A stretch of 64,000 bases of DNA from Chryseobacterium scophthalmum (GTDB lineage Bacteria; Bacteroidota; Bacteroidia; Flavobacteriales; Weeksellaceae): positions 1,798,001-1,862,000 of the forward strand of contig NZ_FSRQ01000001.1 in NCBI RefSeq assembly GCF_900143185.1. Direction: 5' to 3'. The notes beneath the pieces were generated by a model. It saw only the letters and a list, made by a program, of their open reading frames with translations. It searched no databases and was not told the origin of the DNA. The first letter of the stretch is position 1; each line of letters starts with the position of its first letter. This document shows, in pieces, positions 24,858-32,707 of the stretch. The position numbers and the translations under genes were made by a program.

Positions 24858-25526
24858 TTTCTTCTTTAAAATATCGTTCTCTAGGATAGATTGTTGTTTT
24901 TGCAAACCACTTGTAATCTATAAATTCTCTCTTTACGGTTGTCACTTTTTTAGAATCTCTCTTGTCTTCTTCAAATTCTAATACTTTTAATAGTCCTCTC
25001 TCGGGAACCAATAAATATTCTGAGGTAAGATTCCAGCAACATCCATTTTTTTGATAAGCAATAATTCGTTGACGTTCTGGATCTGTTTTAAACATTCCAG
25101 AATTTGAACGCACAAGATTTGTCAATTCATCATTCAGCACAAACTGCTGTTTAAAATTATCATTCAAATATACTTCATAAAAAGGACTTTGATGATTGGT
25201 ATTTCCGTTTCTAATGGCAAGATCTTCCGCTCCATCAAAATTAAAATCACCAAAAACAACCGAATTTTTCAACGAATCAAAAACAGGTTTTTGGTTTTCA
25301 TTTAAATCTAAATAAAAATCACTTGAAGAGAAACTTTGATATTTCTTCATTGTATTCTTATCGTAAAGATCAACTGTTGCTTTCCCACTACATTTCCTTT
25401 CAGTACACGTCTCTATGTTGACAACAACATTAAAACTTTTGGAAACATTGGCTAACTCAAAATAATTTTGCGCACTACAAAGTCCTCCTAAAGAACGAAT
25501 GTCATTAGAAATTTCTTGTAATTCAT
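24835..25526 (-). pseudogene. XAC2610-like secreted protein, frameshifted in its signal peptide
   Basis: The main open frame can be read from 25350, but homologous-looking sequence continues upstream without any ATG, GTG or TTG. A separate ATG at 25526 begins MNYKKFLMTFVL and hits TAG at 25488-25490. Moving back by one base at 25491 joins it to LGGLCSAQNYFELANVS, giving a normal signal peptide (MNYKKFLMTFVL-LGGLCSAQ) fused to the XAC2610-type domain (TVDLYDKNTMKKYQSFSSS, VFGDFNFDGAEDLAIRNG). One T appears to be missing. A TATATTTG box is intact at 25576-25583. It could be a recent inactivating mutation or an assembly error. Confidence 0.7.
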
Positions 25527-25710
25527 GGTTTGTAGTTTTTATAATTCTTCGAATTAAAACCCGAAAAATCTATAACAAATATAAAAATTTAAGCTCAAAT
25601 ATTCAGTTTATTTCTAATATTTAATAATAGTACAAAATCATAAATAAAAAATTATCTACCTGATTTTCAGTTATTTAAACTTATTTTAAAAATAATTTCA
25701 CTACTTTGTA

Positions 25711-25742
25711 TTGCATATTACCATTTTAATTATATATCTTTG
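25711..25742 (+). promoter_or_regulatory. Promoter of the PadR-PspC operon
   Basis: TTG at 25711-25713 and an exact TATCTTTG box at 25735-25742 with a 21-base spacer. The leader is about 75 bases and contains the direct repeat GGTTCAACTAGCTAGGAACC, an imperfect palindrome near 25760-25780 that may bind the PadR protein. Confidence 0.6.
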
Positions 25743-25823
25743 TAATGTAAAATCGGAATAGGTTCAACTAGCTAGGAACCGAAAACTGAAAATTATATAA
25801 CTAATTAACAAAACCTATTAAAG

Positions 25824-26153
25824 ATGAATACCGAAAATACCAAAGCGCAAATGCGAAAAGGGATTCTGGAATTCTGTATTTTAAGCCTTATCAACAATCG
25901 CGAAATGTATGTTTCTGATTTAATAGATGAGCTGAAAAAAGGAAAACTGGATGTAGTGGAAGGAACCCTCTACCCTCTTTTAACAAGATTGAAAAATGGA
26001 GAATTTCTTTCCTACAGATGGGAAGAATCTACAGGAGGACCTCCCAGAAAATATTACCAAATTACAGAAAAAGGCAAAACGTTTTTATCTGAACTTCAAA
26101 TCACCTGGAAAGAATTAACAGATTCTGTAAACCAAATCACTCAAAAACTTTAA
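25824..26153 (+). CDS. PadR family transcriptional regulator
   Basis: 109 residues. The winged-helix PadR domain is complete: KGILEFCILSLINNREMYVSDLIDELKK as the first helices, VVEGTLYPLLTRLKNGEFL as the recognition helix, and TGGPPRKYYQITEKGK as the wing. It is 11 bases upstream of the PspC gene, the usual two-gene arrangement in Bacteroidota. PadR proteins are normally repressors of their own operon. The palindrome in the leader is a candidate operator. Confidence 0.88.
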   Translation: MNTENTKAQMRKGILEFCILSLINNREMYVSDLIDELKKGKLDVVEGTLYPLLTRLKNGEFLSYRWEESTGGPPRKYYQITEKGKTFLSELQITWKELTDSVNQITQKL

Positions 26154-26164
26154 AAACAAAAGCT

Positions 26165-27892
26165 ATGAACAAGACACTCTCAATAGGACTCGCAGGTTTT
26201 TCTTTCACTATAGAAGAACACGCATACATAAAGCTTAGCGATTATCTGAATGCTCTGAGAAGCTCTTTGGATATTTCTGAAGCTGATGAGGTAATTCACG
26301 ATATAGAAATCAGAATGGTTGAAATCTTCAGAGATTCTTTAGGAAAACGCGAAGTAATCAACGACGGTGATGTAGAAAGAGTAATTGCACAGATTGGTAC
26401 TCCTGAAAAAATAGAAGAACAAGAAGAAGCATATTATTCTGAGAAAAATACAAAATCGAATAAGAATAATTCTACAGGAACAACTTACACAGACAAAAGA
26501 CAATTGTTCCGTGATCCTGAGAAACAAAAAATTGCAGGGGTTTGCGCAGGTTTAGCAGCATATTCCGGAATGGAAATTTCTTGGATGAGATTAATCTGGG
26601 TGGGTGCATTTTTATTCTTATGGGTTGCACCGGGATCATCTTTCCTTGTAATCATTCTATACTTTATTCTTTGGGCAGTTTTACCAAAAGCAGAATCTGC
26701 ATCCGATTTTCTTAAGATGAAGGGTAAGCCTTTAAATTTTGATAATCTAAAAGAAGAATCAAGCAAAATTGTACAGTTTGCCAACGAAACAAGTACAAGA
26801 GCTGGTGAAATTTTCACCGAAAACAAACCATATATCAATAACGCAGGAAGCGGAGTTTGGAATGTTTTAAAATATATTATCGGTGCATTCTTCGCTTTGA
26901 TGGCAGTAGGAAGTATTATAGGAGTATTTGTGGTATTCGGACTTTTTGGAATTGATTCAAATTTTCCGGGAGCTAATGAAATGAAATTCTATTTCGATGA
27001 CGATGGACTGTATAGTGTTTTAGCAGCAATTATTATTGTAGGATCTTTAATTCCGGCTATTCTATTCAGTTTATTGAGTATTAAAATCTTCTCGCCAAAA
27101 ACTAAGTTGAGAAATATCGGTTGGGTTTTAGGAGCATTATTTATCTCTTTAATGGGTTTAGGCGCTTACTTCGGAGTAAGTATGGCAAAAAGGGATATGT
27201 TGTTTAAAGGTCATAAAGAAGATGTGGAAGAAGTTGCCATCAATACAACTTCAGATACCATCTATGTTGATATGAAAAACGTAACGATTCCTCAGAATTT
27301 TACAGCATACGACGACGATCTTTATTCTGATAAAAACTCTGTATTCGAAAAAGACTGGATTCACGTAGATGTTACAAGAAAAACAGATATCAAGACTCCT
27401 TATTTAATCATAAAGAAAGAAGCAAAAGGTTATAATTATCCTTTAAACGTAAGCGTTCCTGTAGAAATTGTAGATAATAAAGTGATTCTTCCAAACTACA
27501 TAAAATATCCTTATGATCACCGTTTCAGAGATTACAGCATCGATTATGAGTTGGTAATTCCTCAAAACACCATTGTAATTCCTGTGAAAAAAGATCAGAT
27601 TAATTTTGATGGTGACACCGATGGAAACGGAATCAACGATAATGATGAATCTGATGATAACGAAAACGGAAATATCAGCATTGAAAAAAACAAAATCTCT
27701 ATCAACGGTTCTACCATAGAATACAGTTCGAATGATAAAGACAGTGTAATTATCAATGGAGTAAAAGTTTCTGAGAAAGATGCAAAGAAGAAAATTGATT
27801 CTATCAAAAACATCATCAAGCAAAACGAAAACGAAATAAAAAGCATTGAAATCAAAGACGGAGACAGCAAAGTTTCTATAAAAACCAAATAA
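26165..27892 (+). CDS. PspC domain membrane protein
   Basis: 575 residues. An N-terminal cytoplasmic region (LNALRSSLDISEADEVIHDI) is found in PadR-linked proteins. A PspC domain lies near residues 117-180 (FRDPEKQKIAGVCAGLAAYSG in two parts), followed by three further membrane helices to about residue 340. A long extracytoplasmic C-terminus follows, rich in Asn, Asp and Lys, with a DGDTDGNGINDNDES stretch. PspC proteins sense or respond to envelope stress. It forms an operon with the PadR gene. Confidence 0.85.
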   Translation: MNKTLSIGLAGFSFTIEEHAYIKLSDYLNALRSSLDISEADEVIHDIEIRMVEIFRDSLGKREVINDGDVERVIAQIGTPEKIEEQEEAYYSEKNTKSNKNNSTGTTYTDKRQLFRDPEKQKIAGVCAGLAAYSGMEISWMRLIWVGAFLFLWVAPGSSFLVIILYFILWAVLPKAESASDFLKMKGKPLNFDNLKEESSKIVQFANETSTRAGEIFTENKPYINNAGSGVWNVLKYIIGAFFALMAVGSIIGVFVVFGLFGIDSNFPGANEMKFYFDDDGLYSVLAAIIIVGSLIPAILFSLLSIKIFSPKTKLRNIGWVLGALFISLMGLGAYFGVSMAKRDMLFKGHKEDVEEVAINTTSDTIYVDMKNVTIPQNFTAYDDDLYSDKNSVFEKDWIHVDVTRKTDIKTPYLIIKKEAKGYNYPLNVSVPVEIVDNKVILPNYIKYPYDHRFRDYSIDYELVIPQNTIVIPVKKDQINFDGDTDGNGINDNDESDDNENGNISIEKNKISINGSTIEYSSNDKDSVIINGVKVSEKDAKKKIDSIKNIIKQNENEIKSIEIKDGDSKVSIKTK

Positions 27893-28068
27893 TTCAAACC
27901 TCAGAGAGTGACGGAAGGTGTGGACGTAAGACAACCGTTTGAAATTCACACTCTTCTACTCTCAGAAACAGACAAATATTTTTCAAAAAAAAGTATTTTA
28001 TGTCATAAAAAAGTTTTATATTCGTATATTCAAATTCCATAAAAAACAAACACAAAAAAATTTAAGCC

Positions 28069-28131
28069 ATGGTACAAGTAGTTTTAGAAATTGCAGTGAA
28101 AATCGCAGATTTAATTAGCAGTTTGTTTTAA
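28069..28131 (+). CDS. Putative 20-residue amphipathic peptide
   Basis: The frame encodes MVQVVLEIAVKIADLISSLF. Polar residues Q3, E7, K11, D14 and S18 are spaced 4-4-3-4, which places them on one face of a helix; all other positions are hydrophobic. It has a purine-rich leader (AAAAAAATTTAAGCC), a near-consensus -7 box TATATTCG at 28017-28024, and its own terminator at 28159-28192. It is a stand-alone transcription unit between the PspC gene and an acyltransferase gene. It resembles phenol-soluble modulins and small membrane toxins in size and pattern. No homologue is known to me. Confidence 0.5.
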   Translation: MVQVVLEIAVKIADLISSLF

Positions 28132-28158
28132 GAGCGACAATATTTCAATATATTTGTA

Positions 28159-28192
28159 AAGTATAACCAAAATTTGGTTATACTTTTTTGTT
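28159..28192 (+). terminator. Terminator of the 20-residue peptide gene
   Basis: Stem AAGTATAACCAA/TTGGTTATACTT followed by a run of T (28184-28189). Confidence 0.8.
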
Positions 28193-28207
28193 TTAAATAT
28201 AAAATAC

Positions 28208-28804
28208 ATGAAAAAACTGATAGGTAGTTTAATGCTAAAAATTCTGGGTTGGAAAGTAGTTCTGCAGGGCGATGTCAACAATCTTGATCGTTGTGTTCTC
28301 GTTGTAGCACCGCACACTCACAATATGGAATATCTATTAGGAAATTTAGCCTATTGGAAATTAGGAAAAAAACTTAAAATCATCATTAAAGATGCTCATA
28401 CTAAAGCTTGGTACGGTGCAGTAGTAAGAGGTTTAGGCGGAATCGGTATCGACCGAAGCCAAAAGAACGATCTTATTAATTTCGTGGCGAATGAGTTTAA
28501 AAAAGAAGATTTCAGCTTGGTAATTACACCGGAAGGAACAAGAAGCTGGGTTCCGAAATGGAGAAAAGGCTTTTACCACATGGCTTTAGCAGCAAAAGTT
28601 CCTATTGTTTTGGCAGCCGGTGATTTTAAAAGAAACATTGTTTATTTGGGCTACCAAATTCCTTACGAAAGATTGGAAACGGCAAGTTTTGCTGAAGTAA
28701 TGAAGGAAATTCAGGATTATTATATTAAAAACGATATCGGTCCAAAAATTCCGGCCAACTGGAATCCTGATATTATGGGAAACGATGCTGAAGTTATGAG
28801 TTAG
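28208..28804 (+). CDS. 1-acyl-sn-glycerol-3-phosphate acyltransferase family protein
   Basis: 198 residues of the PlsC/LPLAT superfamily. The catalytic motif is in VVAPHTHNMEYLLG (HxxxxE-like variant; APHTHNME) near residue 36. The glycerol-phosphate-binding motif TPEGTRSWVPKWRKG lies near residue 118. It is short compared with PlsC and may acylate a different lipid. The stop TAG lies inside the first unit of the heptamer array at 28798. Confidence 0.8.
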   Translation: MKKLIGSLMLKILGWKVVLQGDVNNLDRCVLVVAPHTHNMEYLLGNLAYWKLGKKLKIIIKDAHTKAWYGAVVRGLGGIGIDRSQKNDLINFVANEFKKEDFSLVITPEGTRSWVPKWRKGFYHMALAAKVPIVLAAGDFKRNIVYLGYQIPYERLETASFAEVMKEIQDYYIKNDIGPKIPANWNPDIMGNDAEVMS

Positions 28805-28874
28805 GAGTTAGGAGTTAGGAGTTAGGAGTTAGGAGTTAGGAGTTAGGAGTTAGGAGTTAGGAGTTAGGAGTTAG
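28798..28874. repeat. Tandem array of GAGTTAG, eleven copies
   Basis: Perfect heptamer array of 11 units, beginning over the stop codon of the acyltransferase gene. The unit length of 7 means that any change in copy number would not alter the upstream protein, because the stop lies in the first unit. Confidence 0.95.
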
Positions 28875-28884
28875 GAGCAAAATT

Positions 28885-28923
28885 ACTTTTTACTTTTTAC
28901 TTTTTACTTTTTACTTTTTACTT
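28885..28923. repeat. Tandem array of ACTTTTT, five copies plus a partial
   Basis: Perfect heptamer array of five units and ACTT. It follows the GAGTTAG array after a 10-base gap and lies in the leader of the thioesterase gene at 28959. Confidence 0.95.
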
Positions 28924-28958
28924 AAAAAAATTACCAATTACTTATTACACATAAAAAT

Positions 28959-29393
28959 ATGTACATTAAAGATAAAACGAAAGAAGAGATATTAGAATTC
29001 ATCAACAACTGGGGTGAAGAAACTTTTGCGAAAACGATTGGTATTCATTTTATCGATATTGATATTGAAAACGAAACGCTGACTGCAACAATGCCTGTTA
29101 CACCAAACATCCATCAACCTTTTGGGATTATGCATGGTGGTGCAAGTTGTGTTTTAGCTGAAACAATGGGTTCTAGCCTTTCTAATATTTTCATCGACGG
29201 AAGCAAATATTTTGGTGTAGGAACCAACATCAATTCCAATCACTTAAGAAGTAAAAAAGACGGAATTGTGACCGCAGTAGCACGGTTTATCAGAAAAGGA
29301 AAAACAATGCATGTTTCCGAAATTGAAATTCGTGACGAAAAAGGTCAATTGATTAATCATACAACGATGACGAACAATATTATCAACCGATGA
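28959..29393 (+). CDS. menI: Hotdog thioesterase, probable DHNA-CoA thioesterase
   Basis: 144 residues of the PaaI/YdiI group. The segment PFGIMHGGASCVLAETMGS near residue 50-68 holds the catalytic Glu. VGTNINSNHLRSKKDGIVTA follows near residue 88, the pattern of YdiI/MenI enzymes that hydrolyse 1,4-dihydroxy-2-naphthoyl-CoA. menF lies 4.2 kb downstream on the same strand. In related genomes I expect the two to be close, so assignment to menaquinone synthesis is likely but not proven. Its leader contains two heptamer arrays. Confidence 0.75.
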   Translation: MYIKDKTKEEILEFINNWGEETFAKTIGIHFIDIDIENETLTATMPVTPNIHQPFGIMHGGASCVLAETMGSSLSNIFIDGSKYFGVGTNINSNHLRSKKDGIVTAVARFIRKGKTMHVSEIEIRDEKGQLINHTTMTNNIINR

Positions 29394-29418
29394 GAAATTT
29401 ATTTTAAATAAAATTTAA

Positions 29419-29443
29419 AGGCTCAAATTTTTGAGTCTTTTTT
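29419..29443 (+). terminator. Terminator after the thioesterase gene
   Basis: Stem AGGCTCAA/TTGAGTCT (one G-T pair) followed by a T-tract. Confidence 0.7.
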
Positions 29444-29510
29444 ATTATGTTACAACAAAATTTTTAGATTTTCATTTATTATGTAATTGAAAAACATAAA
29501 TTTACACATT

Positions 29511-29969
29511 ATGAAAAAACATTTAATTATTCTGTTATATTCCGTATTATTCATTGTAACTTCATGTCGTAATGATGATGAAAACGTTGAGAATAAAAAT
29601 CAAATTAACTTTCAATTGATTGGAAAAGGAAATTTGATAGGAAATTACGTTAATCCTCAAAACACCATTATTACAAACTCTATACAATGGAATAATTTTC
29701 TTAATCAAATAGACAGCACAACTTATCAAACTTCTGCTAGTTTTATCACAACTTATATTGATTTTAACGAATTTATAGTTATCGTTGTAGTAGATGAAAC
29801 CTATCCAAGCGGTGGACACTCAATCGAGATTACGAAAATGGAAGAATACCCTAAGTATATTACTATCAATGTAGAAAAATCGTTAAAGGGAAACGTCACA
29901 TCTTTTATCACTCAGCCTTATCATATTGTGAAAATTCCTAAAACCGCTAAATCTTTAATATTTAATTAA
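29511..29969 (+). CDS. PrcB-like lipoprotein, first tandem copy
   Basis: 152 residues from the ATG at 29511; the upstream ATG at 29487 adds an unlikely NINLHI extension. The lipoprotein signal is MKKHLIILLYSVLFIVTSC. The folded part has the PrcB C-terminal pattern: FIVIVVVDETYPSGGHSIEI and then TQPYHIVKIPK. Family members include a subunit of the Treponema dentilisin complex, but most are of unknown role. It is clearly paralogous to the next gene. Confidence 0.75.
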   Translation: MKKHLIILLYSVLFIVTSCRNDDENVENKNQINFQLIGKGNLIGNYVNPQNTIITNSIQWNNFLNQIDSTTYQTSASFITTYIDFNEFIVIVVVDETYPSGGHSIEITKMEEYPKYITINVEKSLKGNVTSFITQPYHIVKIPKTAKSLIFN

Positions 29970-30032
29970 AGCATCCTGCAACCTTTTTATTTTTTTTCAT
30001 CTTATATAAAGAAACCCTTAAATTTATACATC

Positions 30033-30500
30033 ATGAAAAAACATTTACTTATTTTACTATGTTCCATCTTTTTTATGACGATTTCTTGTAGTGATAATCA
30101 AGATAATGATGAACAATTGGAGAGCAAAAACCAAATTAATTTTCAGTTAATTGGAAAAGGAAACTTTGTGGGAAATTATGCAGCTCAACAAAATACGGTG
30201 ATTACAACCTCTACGCAATGGAGTAATTTTTTAAATCAAATAGACAGCCCAAACAATCACCCTTCGGCAGGTTTTACAGAAACCAATATCGATTTTAATC
30301 AGTTTATGGTTATCATCGTTATTGATGCAGTTTATCCAAATGGTGGACATTCCGTTGATATAATGACCGTTGATGAAAATCCGCAAAATATTGAGATTGA
30401 TGTTGAAAAATTACTTCAGGGAAACGTAACAACAGTTGTCACCCAACCTTATCACATCGTGAAAATACCTAAAATTTCAAAACCTGTAATATTTAATTAA
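30033..30500 (+). CDS. PrcB-like lipoprotein, second tandem copy
   Basis: 155 residues, starting MKKHLLILLCSIFFMTISC. The lipobox Cys is followed by an Asp/Glu/Asn-rich linker. It shares with the first copy INFQLIGKGN, TQWxNFLNQIDS, GGHSxxI, GNVT and TQPYHIVKIPK, and even the sequence after the stop (CTGCAACCTTTTTA) is shared. This indicates a tandem duplication that included the intergenic DNA. Confidence 0.75.
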   Translation: MKKHLLILLCSIFFMTISCSDNQDNDEQLESKNQINFQLIGKGNFVGNYAAQQNTVITTSTQWSNFLNQIDSPNNHPSAGFTETNIDFNQFMVIIVIDAVYPNGGHSVDIMTVDENPQNIEIDVEKLLQGNVTTVVTQPYHIVKIPKISKPVIFN

Positions 30501-30545
30501 AACTTACTGCAACCTTTTTACATTTCCACATCTTTAAAGAAAAGA

Positions 30546-31589
30546 ATGACCATGAGAAACTTAATTTTACCTTTTATTTTATTGTTGACCTTTGTGTTTT
30601 CTTGCCGGGAAAATGATATTGATGAAGAGCTTGAGAAAAAAACTGCCTCATATGATGTATATGTAGGAGGAACAGAAAATTTGCAAGTAAGCTATTGGAA
30701 AAACAATCAAAAAACCATTTTACAAGGAGGTAATAATTTAAATGGAATACAGATAGATGTAGATAATAATGATATTTATGTTTTAGCTGTAAATATTGAT
30801 TTTATAAGTAATATTCCAGCTTGGTATTTTTGGAAAAATGGAAATAAGTATGATGTAGCTCAATATCTCAATGTATTGCCAAATACAACTTTGCAAATGG
30901 ATAATTTACGTTTAATACCGAAAATGATTGTTAATAGCGGAGATATTTACTTTGCTGGAACTGTAAAAATAATTAATCCTACATCTGGTCTGAGTACTTA
31001 TCAACTATGTTATTGGAAGAATGGAGTAAAAACTATTATTTCAAGTCAAAATGAAGAAATGATAGGTGGTTTTGAAATTTATAATAATGACATTTACATA
31101 ACTACACGTAAAAATTATGATCCTACCACTTTTTCATGGGATTTAGTTCATTATAAAAATGGTGTACAGTTAACCTCCACAAATACTACCCATCAAATAC
31201 CTAAAGGTTATTATAAAACATCTTCCGGCATATTTTTATTAGAAGAAAATATCCAAAACAATATCCAGTCATACAAAAATGTACATACTAATACTGTTAT
31301 AAATTTACCAACGAACATCACTCAAGGACCAATTAATTCGATTTATTGGAACGAAAACGAACACTTTTACATAGGCTCCGACTTTTATTATAAAAATAAT
31401 ACTTTAGTTCAGATAAATGATCCAAACGGCTTTAATAGGATAGGTCATTTACTGACTAAAGATCAAAATATTTATATGACTAGAATTAAAGATTCTGCAG
31501 TAAAATTCTATATAAACAATGTAGAAACTATGATGATTACCGATATTTCAAAGGGCTGTTTTAATTCAATTTGTGTAGTACAGAACTAA
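30546..31589 (+). CDS. Repeat-containing lipoprotein
   Basis: 347 residues, or 345 from the second Met. The lipoprotein signal ends in LLLTFVFSC, Cys20. The rest consists of about six repeats alternating a strand like NDIYVLAV or GDIYFAGT with YWKNGVKTII or FWKNGNKYDV, as expected of a beta-propeller. It has no catalytic motif. It follows the PrcB-like pair and precedes the sigma factor gene by 2 bases after its stop, so the group is probably one transcript. Confidence 0.7.
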   Translation: MTMRNLILPFILLLTFVFSCRENDIDEELEKKTASYDVYVGGTENLQVSYWKNNQKTILQGGNNLNGIQIDVDNNDIYVLAVNIDFISNIPAWYFWKNGNKYDVAQYLNVLPNTTLQMDNLRLIPKMIVNSGDIYFAGTVKIINPTSGLSTYQLCYWKNGVKTIISSQNEEMIGGFEIYNNDIYITTRKNYDPTTFSWDLVHYKNGVQLTSTNTTHQIPKGYYKTSSGIFLLEENIQNNIQSYKNVHTNTVINLPTNITQGPINSIYWNENEHFYIGSDFYYKNNTLVQINDPNGFNRIGHLLTKDQNIYMTRIKDSAVKFYINNVETMMITDISKGCFNSICVVQN

Positions 31590-31591
31590 AA

Positions 31592-32695
31592 ATGTCAAAA
31601 ACAAATCTCAACTGGCAAAAGATCTACCTCGACCATTCCCCAAAACTTTTGGGGATTTGTCGCAGATATATTACAGATATTCAGAATGCGGAAGATATTG
31701 TGCAGGACAGTTTTATAATGGCTATTCAGAAAAATCATCAGTTAAAAGATGAAAAAGCAATTTTCGGTTGGCTGAAAAAAATTGTTGTCAATAACGCATT
31801 GCAATTTATCCGAAAAACCAGTAAAGATACCTCTATCACCACCGAACCATCAGAAATCCCAGATAATACATTGACTGAAATGACAACATCTGCAATCGAC
31901 GAAAAAACACACATTCTAGCATACGATTTTACGAGAGAAGAGCTGTTGAAATCTATCGACAGTCTGCCTTCTCACCATAAATCGGTTTTTAATTTATATT
32001 ATATCGAAAACTATTCTCATGCAGAAATTTCAAGTTTGCTGGAAATTCCGGTTAACACTTCAAAATCTCATTTGATGAGAGCTAAAAAATCGGTGCAAAA
32101 CTATTTAATGACACATTTCGTCAACCATGAAACTCCGAAAAATAAAACAGCACAGATTTTAGTTTTTCTTGGATTTGGTGGCTTGTTGTGGGCTCAGAAT
32201 TTTCAAAGTAAATTTTTGGATTTTACCATTTCACCATCAAAAAATTTCGAAATTCCGTCTGATATCGATTCGAATACAATTTTGTTTTCTTCAACCGAAA
32301 ATTTCTGGAAACAAAAAGCAATTATCGGAACAACTTTCTTCATTATTATCGTTGGGTTTATTTTGTTTTTTAATCCTAAAAATTCTTTAATAAAAACATT
32401 TAATCCAAATATTTCAAGTTCTAAACCAATAGAAAATATTACCACAACCGACCAAATCAAATTAAATACTGACAATAAATTACCTATAAATGAAGGTTTA
32501 GAAAATGTAAAAACAATTCAAAACTCAGTTTTAGAAAACAATAAAGATTTAAAATCAGAAAATCATTCTATTAAAACGAAAAACGTAGTATCTTCAAAAC
32601 CTATAACACAAAAAGATTCTGATGAAACCGTTTCTCACAAAGTGATTGTGGTGAAAAAAATCATTCAGAGAGACACTGTATTTATAGAAAGATAA
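31592..32695 (+). CDS. ECF-type sigma factor fused to membrane segments
   Basis: 367 residues from MSKTNLNWQK; an upstream frame start at 31571 overlaps the previous gene. Region 2 is at about 10-75 (AEDIVQDSFIMAIQ) and region 4 at about 120-170 (LPSHHKSVFNLYYIENYSH, EISSLLEIPVNTSKSHLMRAKK). ECF factors normally end here near residue 180. This protein continues with hydrophobic segments at about 187-200 and 243-260 and a Lys/Asn/Ser-rich tail ending IIQRDTVFIER. That tail resembles Bacteroidota anti-sigma proteins and the start of the next gene product. It may be a membrane-tethered sigma factor or a sigma/anti-sigma fusion. Confidence 0.8.
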   Translation: MSKTNLNWQKIYLDHSPKLLGICRRYITDIQNAEDIVQDSFIMAIQKNHQLKDEKAIFGWLKKIVVNNALQFIRKTSKDTSITTEPSEIPDNTLTEMTTSAIDEKTHILAYDFTREELLKSIDSLPSHHKSVFNLYYIENYSHAEISSLLEIPVNTSKSHLMRAKKSVQNYLMTHFVNHETPKNKTAQILVFLGFGGLLWAQNFQSKFLDFTISPSKNFEIPSDIDSNTILFSSTENFWKQKAIIGTTFFIIIVGFILFFNPKNSLIKTFNPNISSSKPIENITTTDQIKLNTDNKLPINEGLENVKTIQNSVLENNKDLKSENHSIKTKNVVSSKPITQKDSDETVSHKVIVVKKIIQRDTVFIER

Positions 32696-32707
32696 AACTA
32701 AACAACC

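Noticed and set aside
25485..25495. Phase-variable tract in the XAC2610-like gene
   Set aside because: The T run is only three bases long, too short for efficient slipped-strand mispairing.
27443..27949. 168-residue minus-strand frame
   Set aside because: Antisense to the PspC gene, low complexity, rich in Phe, Ile, Val, Asn and Arg.
28111..28317. 68-residue frame on the minus strand across the peptide gene and its terminator
   Set aside because: It crosses a terminator and the start of the acyltransferase gene and has no ribosome-binding site.
28798..28923. Possible CRISPR or minisatellite with spacers
   Set aside because: Units are 7 bases in direct tandem with no spacers and no cas genes nearby.
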